A stretch of DNA of 64,000 nucleotides from Sphingomonas sp. (GTDB taxonomy: Bacteria > Pseudomonadota > Alphaproteobacteria > Sphingomonadales > Sphingomonadaceae): NCBI GenBank assembly GCA_003248865.1, contig QFPK01000009.1:68720-132719 (forward strand). Reading direction: 5' to 3'. The notes under the pieces are model-generated. The model had not been told where the DNA came from. It worked only from the letters and a program-made list of their open reading frames with translations, and searched no databases. Below, in pieces: positions 26,233-34,050 of this stretch; within the stretch, counting starts at the first letter, position 1, and each line of letters starts with the position of its first letter. The position numbers and the translations under genes are program-made.

Positions 26233-28766
26233 AGGACGATGTTCACCAGACGGTCCGGCACCACGATCACCTTCTTCGGCACGAGGCCGCTGGTGTGGGC
26301 GGAGACCTTCGGCAGCGCCAGCACGGCGGTTTCCACCTCGGCGCGGGGCAGGCCCTTGGGCAGCTGCACCGTCTCGCGCAGCTTGCCGTTCACCTGCACG
26401 GCATAGGTGACTTCATCGTCCACCAGCAGGGCGGGTTCGGCGACGGGCCAGGGCGCGTCGGCGATCAGGCCCTTTTCGCCCAGCAGCGCCCAGGCCTCCT
26501 CGGCGACATGCGGCACCATCGGCGCGACGAGGCGCAGCAGGGTGACGGCCGCTTCGGTGCGGGCGATGGAGGGCTTCGCCTTCTCGATGGCGTTGGACAA
26601 TTCATAGGCACGGGCGACCGCCTTGTTGAACTGCAGCCGGTCGATATCATTGCTGATGCCGTCGATGGTCTTGTGGGTCAGCCGGGTCAGCTCTTCATTG
26701 CCGCCGTCGGGCGCGTCCTTCGCAAGGTTCGCGATCCGCCACAGCCGCTGCACGAAGCGCGACGCCCCTTCGATCCCGGCCAGCGACCAGGCGAGATCGC
26801 GTTCCGGCGGGCTGTCAGACAGCATGAACCAGCGCGCGGCGTCGGCGCCGTAGCGATCCAGAATGGCGTCGGGGTCGACGACATTCTTCTTGGACTTCGA
26901 CATCTTCTCGGTGCGGCCGGCTTCGGCCGGTGCGCCGCTGGCGATCTCGATCCACTGGTCGCCGCGCTTCTCGACCTGCCCCGGCTCCAGCCAGTCCCCG
27001 CCTGCGGACTTGTAGGTCTCATGCGTGACCATGCCCTGCGTGAACAGGCCGCGGAAGGGTTCCGTGATGCCGATCTGGCCGATGCTGGCCAGCGCACGGG
27101 TGAAGAATCGGCTGTAGAGCAGGTGCAGGATCGCATGCTCGATGCCGCCGATATATTGCGCCACCGGCAGCCAGCTCTCCGCCTCGGCGCGGTCGAACGG
27201 CTTGTCCGCCGGCTGCGACGCGAAACGGATGAAATACCAGCTGCTGTCCACGAAGGTATCCAGCGTGTCGGTCTCGCGCCGGGCGGGCTTGCCGCACGCA
27301 GGGCAGTCGACATGGCGCCAGGTCGGGTGGCGATCCAGCGGGTTGCCGGGGCGGTCGAACGTCACGTCCTCCGGCAGCACCACGGGCAGGTCCGCCTTGG
27401 GAACGGGCACGGTGCCGCAAGACTCGCAATGGATGATGGGGATGGGCGTGCCCCAGTAGCGCTGGCGGGAAACCCCCCAGTCGCGCAGGCGGAACACGGT
27501 GGTGCCCTGCCCCCAGCCTTCGGATTCCGCGCGGGCAATGACGGCGGCCTTGGCGGGCTCCACCTCAAGGCCGGTGAGGAAGCCGGAATTGATGAGGCGG
27601 CCGGGGCCCGTATAGGCCTCGTCGCCGATGGGCACATCCTCCTCGCCCGGCAGCGCCACGACGCGCGGCACGGGGAGCATATATTTGCGGGCGAAATCAA
27701 GGTCTCGCTGGTCGTGCGCGGGGCAGCCGAAGATGGCGCCGGTGCCATATTCCATCAGCACGAAATTGGCGATGAACACGGGCAGGCGGCGGTCCGGATC
27801 CAGCGGGTGAACCACGGACAGGCCCGTGTCGAAGCCCTTCTTTTCCGCCGTCTCCAGCTCCTCGGCGGCGGTTCCGGTGGCGCGGGCGTCGGCGATGAAG
27901 GCCTGTGCCGCAGCGTTGTCCGCAGCGATGGCCTGGGCGATCGGGTGATCGATGGCGACGGCGGCAAAGCTCGCCCCGAACAGCGTGTCCGGGCGGGTGG
28001 TGAACACGTCGAGCGTGGCGGGCACGCCTTCGGGCGGCGAATCCAGATCGAAGCGGAACTTGAGGCCCCTGGACTTGCCGATCCAGTTTTCCTGCATCAG
28101 CCGGACCTTTTCCGGCCACTGGTCCAGCGTGGCCAGATCGGCCGCCAGTTCCTCGGCGAAGGCGGTGATCTTCAGGAACCATTGGGTCAGCTTGCGCCGC
28201 TCCACCACCGCGCCCGAGCGCCAGCCGCGGCCGTCGATCACCTGCTCGTTGGCGAGCACGGTGTTGTCGACCGGATCCCAGTTCACATAAGCCTCGCGCC
28301 GATCCACCAGCCCCGCCGCCAGCAGGTCCAGGAACAGCGCCTGTTCATGGCCGTAATAATCGGGTTCGCAGGTGGCGAGTTCCCGGCTCCAGTCGATGGC
28401 GAGGCCCAGCCGCTTCAGCTGGGCGCGCATCGCGGCGATGTTCTGCCGGGTCCAGGTGCCGGGGTGGATGCCCCGCTCCATCGCGGCATTTTCCGCCGGC
28501 ATGCCGAAGGCATCCCAGCCCATCGGATGCAGCACCGCATGGCCCTGCATGCGGCGCGCACGCGCCAGCACATCGCCCATTGTATAGTTGCGCACATGGC
28601 CCATGTGGATGCGCCCCGACGGATAGGGGAACATTTCCAGCACCATGGTCTTGGGCTTGGTGGAGCTGCTGTCGGCGCGGAAGCTGCCGGCTTCATCCCA
28701 GCGCTGTTGCCAGCGGGAATCCGCCGCGCCCGGATCGAAGCGGCTGTTATCGGGTTCGGTTGCCAT
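26229..28766 (-). CDS. leuS: Leucyl-tRNA synthetase
   Basis: An 845-residue class I synthetase. The HIGH-type motif is PYPSGRIHMGHVRNYTMGD (near residue 50). The CP1 editing domain lies around 220-420, including a conserved TTRPDTLFG block. KMSKS is read in RTEKMSKSKKNVVDPDAIL, and a C-terminal tRNA-binding domain is present. Length is normal. It is the second gene of the DUF3576-leuS-lptE-holA-LytS-LytR operon, 9 bases after the lipoprotein gene. Confidence 0.97.
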   Translation of the reverse strand: MATEPDNSRFDPGAADSRWQQRWDEAGSFRADSSSTKPKTMVLEMFPYPSGRIHMGHVRNYTMGDVLARARRMQGHAVLHPMGWDAFGMPAENAAMERGIHPGTWTRQNIAAMRAQLKRLGLAIDWSRELATCEPDYYGHEQALFLDLLAAGLVDRREAYVNWDPVDNTVLANEQVIDGRGWRSGAVVERRKLTQWFLKITAFAEELAADLATLDQWPEKVRLMQENWIGKSRGLKFRFDLDSPPEGVPATLDVFTTRPDTLFGASFAAVAIDHPIAQAIAADNAAAQAFIADARATGTAAEELETAEKKGFDTGLSVVHPLDPDRRLPVFIANFVLMEYGTGAIFGCPAHDQRDLDFARKYMLPVPRVVALPGEEDVPIGDEAYTGPGRLINSGFLTGLEVEPAKAAVIARAESEGWGQGTTVFRLRDWGVSRQRYWGTPIPIIHCESCGTVPVPKADLPVVLPEDVTFDRPGNPLDRHPTWRHVDCPACGKPARRETDTLDTFVDSSWYFIRFASQPADKPFDRAEAESWLPVAQYIGGIEHAILHLLYSRFFTRALASIGQIGITEPFRGLFTQGMVTHETYKSAGGDWLEPGQVEKRGDQWIEIASGAPAEAGRTEKMSKSKKNVVDPDAILDRYGADAARWFMLSDSPPERDLAWSLAGIEGASRFVQRLWRIANLAKDAPDGGNEELTRLTHKTIDGISNDIDRLQFNKAVARAYELSNAIEKAKPSIARTEAAVTLLRLVAPMVPHVAEEAWALLGEKGLIADAPWPVAEPALLVDDEVTYAVQVNGKLRETVQLPKGLPRAEVETAVLALPKVSAHTSGLVPKKVIVVPDRLVNIVL

Positions 28767-28775
28767 CAGGCTGGA

Positions 28776-29237
28776 TCAGTTCCGGGCGAGCGAGGCCTGG
28801 CGCAGGGTGCGGGCGCGCTCGAGGATGATTTCCTCCAGCCTCTGCACCGTGCCGGCGCGAACGGGGGCCGCGACCCAGCGGCCGTCCTGCATCACCTCGC
28901 GCTGAGCGGAGACCTGCACGGCGTCCGCGCGGAGCGCGCCATCGAGGATGGCCACACTCACCTTCACGCGCTCGTTCGGGACATTCGGGTTCTGATACCA
29001 TTCGCCCACGATCACGCCGCCGGCGGAATCGACCTGCGACAGTGGCATGAACTTCAGCGTTTCCAGGCTGGCGCGCCACAGATAGCTGTTCACCCCGATG
29101 GTGGTGACCGCCGTCTGCTGGGTGACGGCTTCGGGGCCCTTCTTTCCGCCGCACGCCGCAAGCGCGAGCGCCGAGGCCAGAACAACGGCCGTCGCGAGAG
29201 GGCGGGTGGATGCGGGCTTGATGGTTCCGTCTGTCAA
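28776..29237 (-). CDS. DUF3576 lipoprotein
   Basis: A 153-residue lipoprotein. The signal (KPASTRPLATAVVLASALAL) ends at the lipobox LAAC with GGKKG following. The mature part has GVNSYLWRASLETLKFMPLS and SAGGVIVGEWYQNPNVPNER, typical of DUF3576. The start is probably TTG at 29237: GGAG lies 6 bases upstream and the charged n-region follows; the ATG at 29282 would give a poor signal peptide. It heads the leuS operon. Function unknown, envelope location likely. Confidence 0.8.
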   Translation of the reverse strand: MTDGTIKPASTRPLATAVVLASALALAACGGKKGPEAVTQQTAVTTIGVNSYLWRASLETLKFMPLSQVDSAGGVIVGEWYQNPNVPNERVKVSVAILDGALRADAVQVSAQREVMQDGRWVAAPVRAGTVQRLEEIILERARTLRQASLARN

Positions 29238-29426
29238 TGAAGGCTCCGTGGTCTTTGGCCGATGAGGACCGAGGGCGGCCATACAGGGCTGAGAGCCGTT
29301 CACGCAACAGGCAGCCCCTGAATGTGCCACCCTGGGCCCGAATGTGCCAGCATAGGCCTTGCGCCAGAAGCATGGGATAGCCAAACACAGGCTGAACGGA
29401 CACGCCGATATTCATCCCGCTGTAAC

Positions 29427-29452
29427 CAATTGTGGGCCAAAAGCCACAATTG
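29427..29452. promoter_or_regulatory. Perfect inverted repeat between divergent genes
   Basis: CAATTGTGG (29427-29435) and CCACAATTG (29444-29452) are perfect 9-bp arms 8 bases apart. It lies in the 306-base gap between the DUF3576-leuS operon and the divergent secreted-protein gene, 92 bases before the latter. The size and spacing suit a dimeric repressor or activator. Nothing else clear is seen in the gap. Confidence 0.5.
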
Positions 29453-29543
29453 CCGGGAATTGGGCAAAGCTGTGTGGATTCAGGGTTAAATTCTGCGACG
29501 GAGCGTGGGATTCCATCGCCAGATGAGGTAGCGTTTTACGGTT

Positions 29544-30320
29544 ATGCAAAGAGGTGCCGAGTCTCTTGCTGCGCGCATGACCCCTGCCGGGGGTTCGAAG
29601 CAGCTTTTGACCTCCATTCTGGGGGCGGCCCTGCTGTGCGCTTCGCTGATTCCGGCGCAATCGGTGCTCGCCGCGACGACTAAATCCCGGCTGGTTCCGG
29701 AAGTGACGAACGAGAATTCGACGGCCGGCTTCCGCACCAAGTCTCAGGCGCTGGTGCTGCAGCCGATCAACCTGGACGTGAGCAAGTTCGCTTTCACCGC
29801 GCCGGGCCGTGTTGCGTCCTCCAAGGTGCAGACGGTGGAGCGCAGCTTCAGCTTCACGCCGTCGGGCAATCCGAAGGGCGTTTCCGTGGGCGGCAGCGTT
29901 CGCGCGGTACAGACGGCGTCTGTGGAGCGCACGGCTGATCCGGCGTTGGCGCCGGCCGGTTACAATTTCGATCTGGCTGTCGGCTATCGCGGCATGCAGG
30001 TGTCCGGCGGGATGAGCCGGGTGGACGGCGGCATCGGCGGCCGGTCCAGCCAGGGCGTGGACGTGGGCCTGGGCTATGGCGCGCGCAACTGGCAGGCTGC
30101 GATCCAGGCCAGTGCGGAACGCGATTCGAACCCGCTGTCGCCCCGCGCTGCATCGCCCGATCCGCGTTATTCGCTGGAAGCGAGCGGCGCGCTGGCGCTG
30201 AGCCCGCGCGTGTCGGTGGGCGGTTCGCTGCGTTATCGCCTGGCGCCGGAGAATCCGACGCCGCTGGATCCGGACAAGGATGACCGGGCTGTGATGCTCG
30301 GCGGGGCCGTCGCCTTCTAA
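29544..30320 (+). CDS. Secreted or outer-membrane protein of unknown function
   Basis: A 258-residue protein. A signal peptide (hydrophobic LLTSILGAALLCASLIPAQS, cut near VLAA, about residue 44) follows a charged N-terminus. The mature part has alternating patterns such as NFDLAVGYRGMQVSGGMSR then GVDVGLGYGARNWQAAIQAS and a C-terminal SVGGSLRYRL..AVMLGGAVAF. The alternating strands and terminal Phe suggest a small outer-membrane beta-barrel. The family is not recognised. ATG at 29577 is an alternative start. Hairpins follow directly at the stop codon. Confidence 0.6.
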   Translation: MQRGAESLAARMTPAGGSKQLLTSILGAALLCASLIPAQSVLAATTKSRLVPEVTNENSTAGFRTKSQALVLQPINLDVSKFAFTAPGRVASSKVQTVERSFSFTPSGNPKGVSVGGSVRAVQTASVERTADPALAPAGYNFDLAVGYRGMQVSGGMSRVDGGIGGRSSQGVDVGLGYGARNWQAAIQASAERDSNPLSPRAASPDPRYSLEASGALALSPRVSVGGSLRYRLAPENPTPLDPDKDDRAVMLGGAVAF

Positions 30321-30587
30321 GGCGACGGAGCGGCTGCGATTAAGGCGCAGCCTTAACTCGCAGACTCGCGATCCCCGCCCGGCCGGCTGAGTCGGCGATC
30401 TCTATCGCCGGCCAGTCCGACGAGTCCGGCTTTGCCGGATTTTTCTTTCCTCTTTCTTGCTGTCGCGCCGTTGGCGCGAGTCCCGCCGAGCGGAGGGAGT
30501 TCCAAGCGGACTCGCCGGCTTTGCCGGCGGCCGCGCCGCTCTTTCTTCCACTCCTTTTTTATCCTTTCTCCCGCTCAGCCTGAGCGG
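30311..30587. other. Hairpin-rich spacer
   Basis: This gap of about 420 bases between two convergent genes has no gene but a series of perfect palindromes. These are CCGTCGCCTT/AAGGCGACGG around the stop codon (30308-30329), TTAAGGC/GCCTTAA (30340-30356), CGGCGAT/ATCGCCG (30393-30410), TCCGGC/GCCGGA (30425-30439), TCGCGCC/GGCGCGA (30463-30479), GCCGGC/GCCGGC (30514-30528) and CCGCTCAG/CTGAGCGG (30571-30587). Pyrimidine-rich tracts lie between them. A parS-like site follows. Confidence 0.7.
30425..30446 (+). terminator. Intrinsic terminator
   Basis: TCCGGC (30425-30430), loop TTT, GCCGGA (30434-30439), then TTTTTC. It is the best terminator candidate in the hairpin series after the secreted-protein gene. 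Confidence 0.65.
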
Positions 30588-30657
30588 GCGGAGAGGCAGA
30601 TGAGAAGAGGGGAGAGGCATAATGGAGGACGTGGAACAATGGGATAACCAGATCGGT

Positions 30658-30673
30658 TGTTCCACGTGGAACA
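30658..30673. promoter_or_regulatory. parS: parS-like ParB binding site
   Basis: TGTTCCACGTGGAACA is a perfect 16-bp palindrome and fits the chromosomal parS pattern TGTTnCACGTGnAACA (B. subtilis and Caulobacter type). A right half-site, ACGTGGAACA, also lies at 30629-30638. ParB-CTP clamps load at parS to organise origin segregation. The nearby holA-lptE-leuS block is commonly origin- and parAB-linked in alphaproteobacteria, which supports the reading. The parAB genes are not in the window. Confidence 0.8.
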
Positions 30674-30739
30674 TCGTCCTACACTCTGAAATCAATCACT
30701 TACCCGTAGGACGTGTAGGATATGTAGGCGAATTCCACC

Positions 30740-33007
30740 CTAATCCAGCCGGATTCCCTGCCCCTCGGCCTCGGCCGTCAGCAGCGCCCGAACATCCGCG
30801 CCGGGCGTCGCCAGCCACTCGGCCATCTTCGCGCGCAGCGGCAGCAGCTGCGAGGAGCGCACCATCGCCTTCACCGGGCCGATGGCGGCGGGCGTGATGG
30901 AAAGCTTCTCAACCCCGATCGCCATCAGCGCCAGCGCCTCCAGCGGGCGGCCGCCCATTTCGCCGCACACCGAAACCGGCACATTGGCTGCACTCGCCTG
31001 ATCCACCACCAGCTTCAGATAGCGCAGCAGCCCGCGCGACAGCCAGTCGTAGCGGTCCGCGAGGCGCGGGTTGCCGCGATCCGCCGCCAGCAGGAACTGG
31101 GTGAGATCGTTGGTGCCGATGGAGATGAAATCCAGCCGGGGCAGCAGCTCGTCCAGCACCATGGCGAGCGACGGCACTTCCAGCATGGCGCCAAACTTCA
31201 CCTCTGCGGCATGGGGAAGTCCGGCGGCGGCCATGCGGCGCAGCCGGGTTTCCACGATGGCGCGCGCTTCCTCATACTCCCAAGGTTCCGTGACCATTGG
31301 GAACATCAGGTGCAGGGTGCGGCCGGCGGCGGCCTCCAGCAGGGCGCTGGCCTGCGCGGCGAGCAGGCCCGAACGGGCCAGCGCCAGGCGGATGGCACGC
31401 CAGCCCATGGCCGGATTCTCTTCGCGCTCACCCTGAGAATCGACATAGGGCACCGCCTTGTCGCCGCCGATATCGACGGTGCGGAAGATCACCGGCCGGT
31501 CGCCGGCGGCTTCCAGCACATCCTTGTAGAGCCCGACCTGACGGCCCTTGCGCGGCAGCGTCGCGGAGACGAGGAACTGGAACTCGGTGCGGAACAGGCC
31601 GATGCCGTCGGCATTGGTCATGTCGAGCGCGGGGAGGTCCGAGCGGAGGCCCGCGTTCATCATCAACTGCACCCGCACCCCGTCGACGCTGGTGGCGGGC
31701 AGGTCCTTCAGCTGCTCGAACTCGGCCTGCTTGGCGACGCGGAGCGCGGTGCGCTCCTCGAAGCTGGCCAGCACGGCTTGCGCGGGCCGCACGAACAGCG
31801 CGCCCGTGCTGCTGTCCAGCAGCAGCGGGTCGCCTTCGGCAACCGCATCGCGCAGGCCCTTCACCCGGCCCAGCACGGGAATGCCCATGGCGCGGGCGAG
31901 GATGGTGACATGGGCCGTGAGAGACCCTTCCTCCAGCGCGACGCCCTTCAGATAGTGGCGGTCATATTCCAGCAGCTCGGCCGGGCCGAGATTGCGGGCG
32001 ATCAGGATCGCATCCTCCTGAAGCCCGCGCTTCGCCGCCGTGTCGGACTGGCCCGAAACGATGCGGATCAGCCGGTTGGAGAGATCCTCCAGATCGTGCA
32101 TGCGCTCCCGCAGATAGGGATCGGAGGCAGAGCCCAGCTTGATGCGCTGGGCCTGCGCCACTGCCTCCACCGCCGCTTCCGCCGTGAGGCCGCCGTCGAT
32201 GCCGTCATGGATGCGGCGGGCCCAGCCCTCGTCCAGCGCGAACATCTTGTAGGTTTCCAGGATGTCGTCATGGTCGCCCGGCCCGGCGAAATCCGCGCGG
32301 GAGACCATCTGGTCGATCTCTTCCCGCATGCGGGTGAAGGCCGCCTTCAGGCGGGCGCGTTCGGCCTCCGCATCCTCTGCCACGGTGTTGGTGATGACGA
32401 CGCGCGGCTGGTGGAACACCGCCTGCCCGCGCGCCATGCCGTCCACCAGCTTCAGCCCCGGCAGGCGGACCGGGTTCGAGTCCCTGGGCGGCTTGGGCGC
32501 GCTGCTGTCCGGATCGACGAGGCCGGCGGCGGCGATCAGCTCGGCCAGCACCATGGCGACCGTCTGCAGCGCCTCGATCTCGATCTCGTCATAGTCGCGC
32601 GGCTGCTTGTGCTGCACGGCCAGCACGCCCACGCACACCTCGCGGCGGATGATCGGCACGCCCGCGAAGCTGTGGAAGCGCTCTTCCCCCGTTTCCGGGC
32701 GATAGGCGAAGCGCGGATGGCTGGTCGCCTGCGCCAGGTTCAGCGGCTCGCGGGTTTCGGCGATGGTGCCGACAAGGCCCTGCCCGAAGGCGAGCCGGGT
32801 GACATGGACGGCCTGCTGCTTCAGCCCGCGCGTGGCGAACAGTTCCAGCATGCCGTCGCGCAGCAGATAGATGGAGGCGACTTCGGATTCGAGCGCGCCC
32901 GCGATCAGGACGGCGACCTGATCGAGCTTGGATTGCGTGCTCTGCCGCGCCGCCATCACATCGTGCAGGCGGCGCAGCAGTTCGCGGGCGCTGCCTGTCG
33001 CCGCCAT
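30740..33007 (-). CDS. ptsP: Phosphoenolpyruvate-protein phosphotransferase PtsP (EI-Ntr)
   Basis: A 755-residue protein. An N-terminal GAF domain (about 15-165) with IAGALESEVASIYLL and FHSFAGVPIIRREVCVGVL precedes the enzyme I core. The phospho-His is in GSLTAHVTILARAMGIPV, and the PEP-binding barrel has GLFRTEFQFLVS, FRTVDIGGDKAVPY and ISIGTNDLTQFLLAADR. EI-Ntr starts the nitrogen phosphotransferase cascade that links N and K status to regulation. ATG at 33007 overlaps the stop of the preceding gene by one base; the same frame is open upstream but that is coincidental. Confidence 0.95.
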   Translation of the reverse strand: MAATGSARELLRRLHDVMAARQSTQSKLDQVAVLIAGALESEVASIYLLRDGMLELFATRGLKQQAVHVTRLAFGQGLVGTIAETREPLNLAQATSHPRFAYRPETGEERFHSFAGVPIIRREVCVGVLAVQHKQPRDYDEIEIEALQTVAMVLAELIAAAGLVDPDSSAPKPPRDSNPVRLPGLKLVDGMARGQAVFHQPRVVITNTVAEDAEAERARLKAAFTRMREEIDQMVSRADFAGPGDHDDILETYKMFALDEGWARRIHDGIDGGLTAEAAVEAVAQAQRIKLGSASDPYLRERMHDLEDLSNRLIRIVSGQSDTAAKRGLQEDAILIARNLGPAELLEYDRHYLKGVALEEGSLTAHVTILARAMGIPVLGRVKGLRDAVAEGDPLLLDSSTGALFVRPAQAVLASFEERTALRVAKQAEFEQLKDLPATSVDGVRVQLMMNAGLRSDLPALDMTNADGIGLFRTEFQFLVSATLPRKGRQVGLYKDVLEAAGDRPVIFRTVDIGGDKAVPYVDSQGEREENPAMGWRAIRLALARSGLLAAQASALLEAAAGRTLHLMFPMVTEPWEYEEARAIVETRLRRMAAAGLPHAAEVKFGAMLEVPSLAMVLDELLPRLDFISIGTNDLTQFLLAADRGNPRLADRYDWLSRGLLRYLKLVVDQASAANVPVSVCGEMGGRPLEALALMAIGVEKLSITPAAIGPVKAMVRSSQLLPLRAKMAEWLATPGADVRALLTAEAEGQGIRLD

Positions 33008-34050
33008 CAGTCCCTCGCGATCCGGGCGGAGAGGGCCGCCTCTGCCTCGCTGACGAGGCTTTCGATGATAGTCGCCACCGGTTCTTCCGCTGTCACCATG
33101 CCGACCGACTGGCCCGCCATCACCGAGCCGTTCTCGACGTCCCCGTCGATCACCGCGCGGCGCAGCGCGCCGGCCCAATAATGTTCGATTTCCAGCTGGG
33201 CGGCGGGAAGCTCGATCTCGCCGCGCGCGAGCTGGGCGGAGACTTCGCGCTGCTTGTCCATGAAGGCTTCGGTGCCGGCGTTCTTCAGCGCGCGCACCGG
33301 GATCACAGGCAGGCGCGGATCGAACTGCACCGAAGCGACCGCGTCGCGCGCGGCGCCGCGGATGAAGGCCTTCTTGAAATTGGGGTGGGCGATGGATTCG
33401 GCCGAGGCCGCGAAGCGGGTGCCGAGCTGCACGCCCGCCGCGCCCATTTCCACCAGCGCCGCGACAGCCGCGCCCCGGCCGATGCCGCCGGCCGCGAAGA
33501 TGGTGGCGTCGGGCAGCGCGGGCAGGATTTCCTGCGCCAGCACGGCGAGGCTGACCGGGCCGATATGGCCGCCGGCCTCTGACCCTTCGATCACCAGCGC
33601 GTCGCAGCCCGAGCGCAGCAGCTTGCGGGCGAGCGCATAGTTCGGGGCAAAGGCGATCAGCTTCGCGAAATCGGTGATGGCGGCCACAGCCGGCCCGGGC
33701 GGGATGCCGCCCGCCAGCACCACATGGGACACACCCGCCGCCTTGCAGACGCCGATCAGCTCCATCAGCTGCGGGTGCATAGTGATGAGGTTCACGCCGA
33801 AGGGCTTTGTCGTCAGCGCCTGTGTGGCGGCGATCTCCGCCTCCAGCAGGGCGGGCGTCATCGCGCCGCAGGCGATCACGCCGAAGCCGCCCGCGTTGGA
33901 GATGGCGGAGACAAGGTTGCGTTCCGACACCCACGACATCGCGCCCGCCAATATGGCGTGGCGGCTGCCGAGGAAGGCGCGGCCCTTTGCCGTCAGCGCA
34001 TCAAGATGGGGCGTTGCCGTCACGTCTTTCTTTTGTTCCGATCCCGTCAC
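33007..34050 (-). CDS. Nitronate monooxygenase-family (NMO/NPD) FMN enzyme
   Basis: A 347-residue TIM-barrel flavoprotein. The blocks are AILAGAMSWVSERNLVSAIS, NAGGFGVIACGAMTPA, FGVNLITMHPQ, ALVIEGSEAGGHIGP and FAAGGIGRGAAVAALVEMGA then VQLGTRFAASAES. These are the FMN phosphate and substrate loops of the family, which oxidises alkyl nitronates; many members may have other substrates. It overlaps lysC (4 bases) and ptsP (1 base), a compact operon. Confidence 0.87.
   Translation of the reverse strand: MTGSEQKKDVTATPHLDALTAKGRAFLGSRHAILAGAMSWVSERNLVSAISNAGGFGVIACGAMTPALLEAEIAATQALTTKPFGVNLITMHPQLMELIGVCKAAGVSHVVLAGGIPPGPAVAAITDFAKLIAFAPNYALARKLLRSGCDALVIEGSEAGGHIGPVSLAVLAQEILPALPDATIFAAGGIGRGAAVAALVEMGAAGVQLGTRFAASAESIAHPNFKKAFIRGAARDAVASVQFDPRLPVIPVRALKNAGTEAFMDKQREVSAQLARGEIELPAAQLEIEHYWAGALRRAVIDGDVENGSVMAGQSVGMVTAEEPVATIIESLVSEAEAALSARIARD

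Noticed and set aside
26295..29240. 981-residue plus-strand open frame opposite leuS
   Set aside because: leuS is certain on the minus strand; the frame is antisense shadow with GC-driven composition.
29470..29480. DnaA-box-like TGTGGATTC
   Set aside because: It matches seven of nine bases and is single; an origin needs a cluster.
33008..33934. N-terminal extension of ptsP through the NMO gene
   Set aside because: The frame is open but the encoded text is not protein-like, while the NMO gene in the other frame is well supported. ATG at 33007 gives a complete PtsP.
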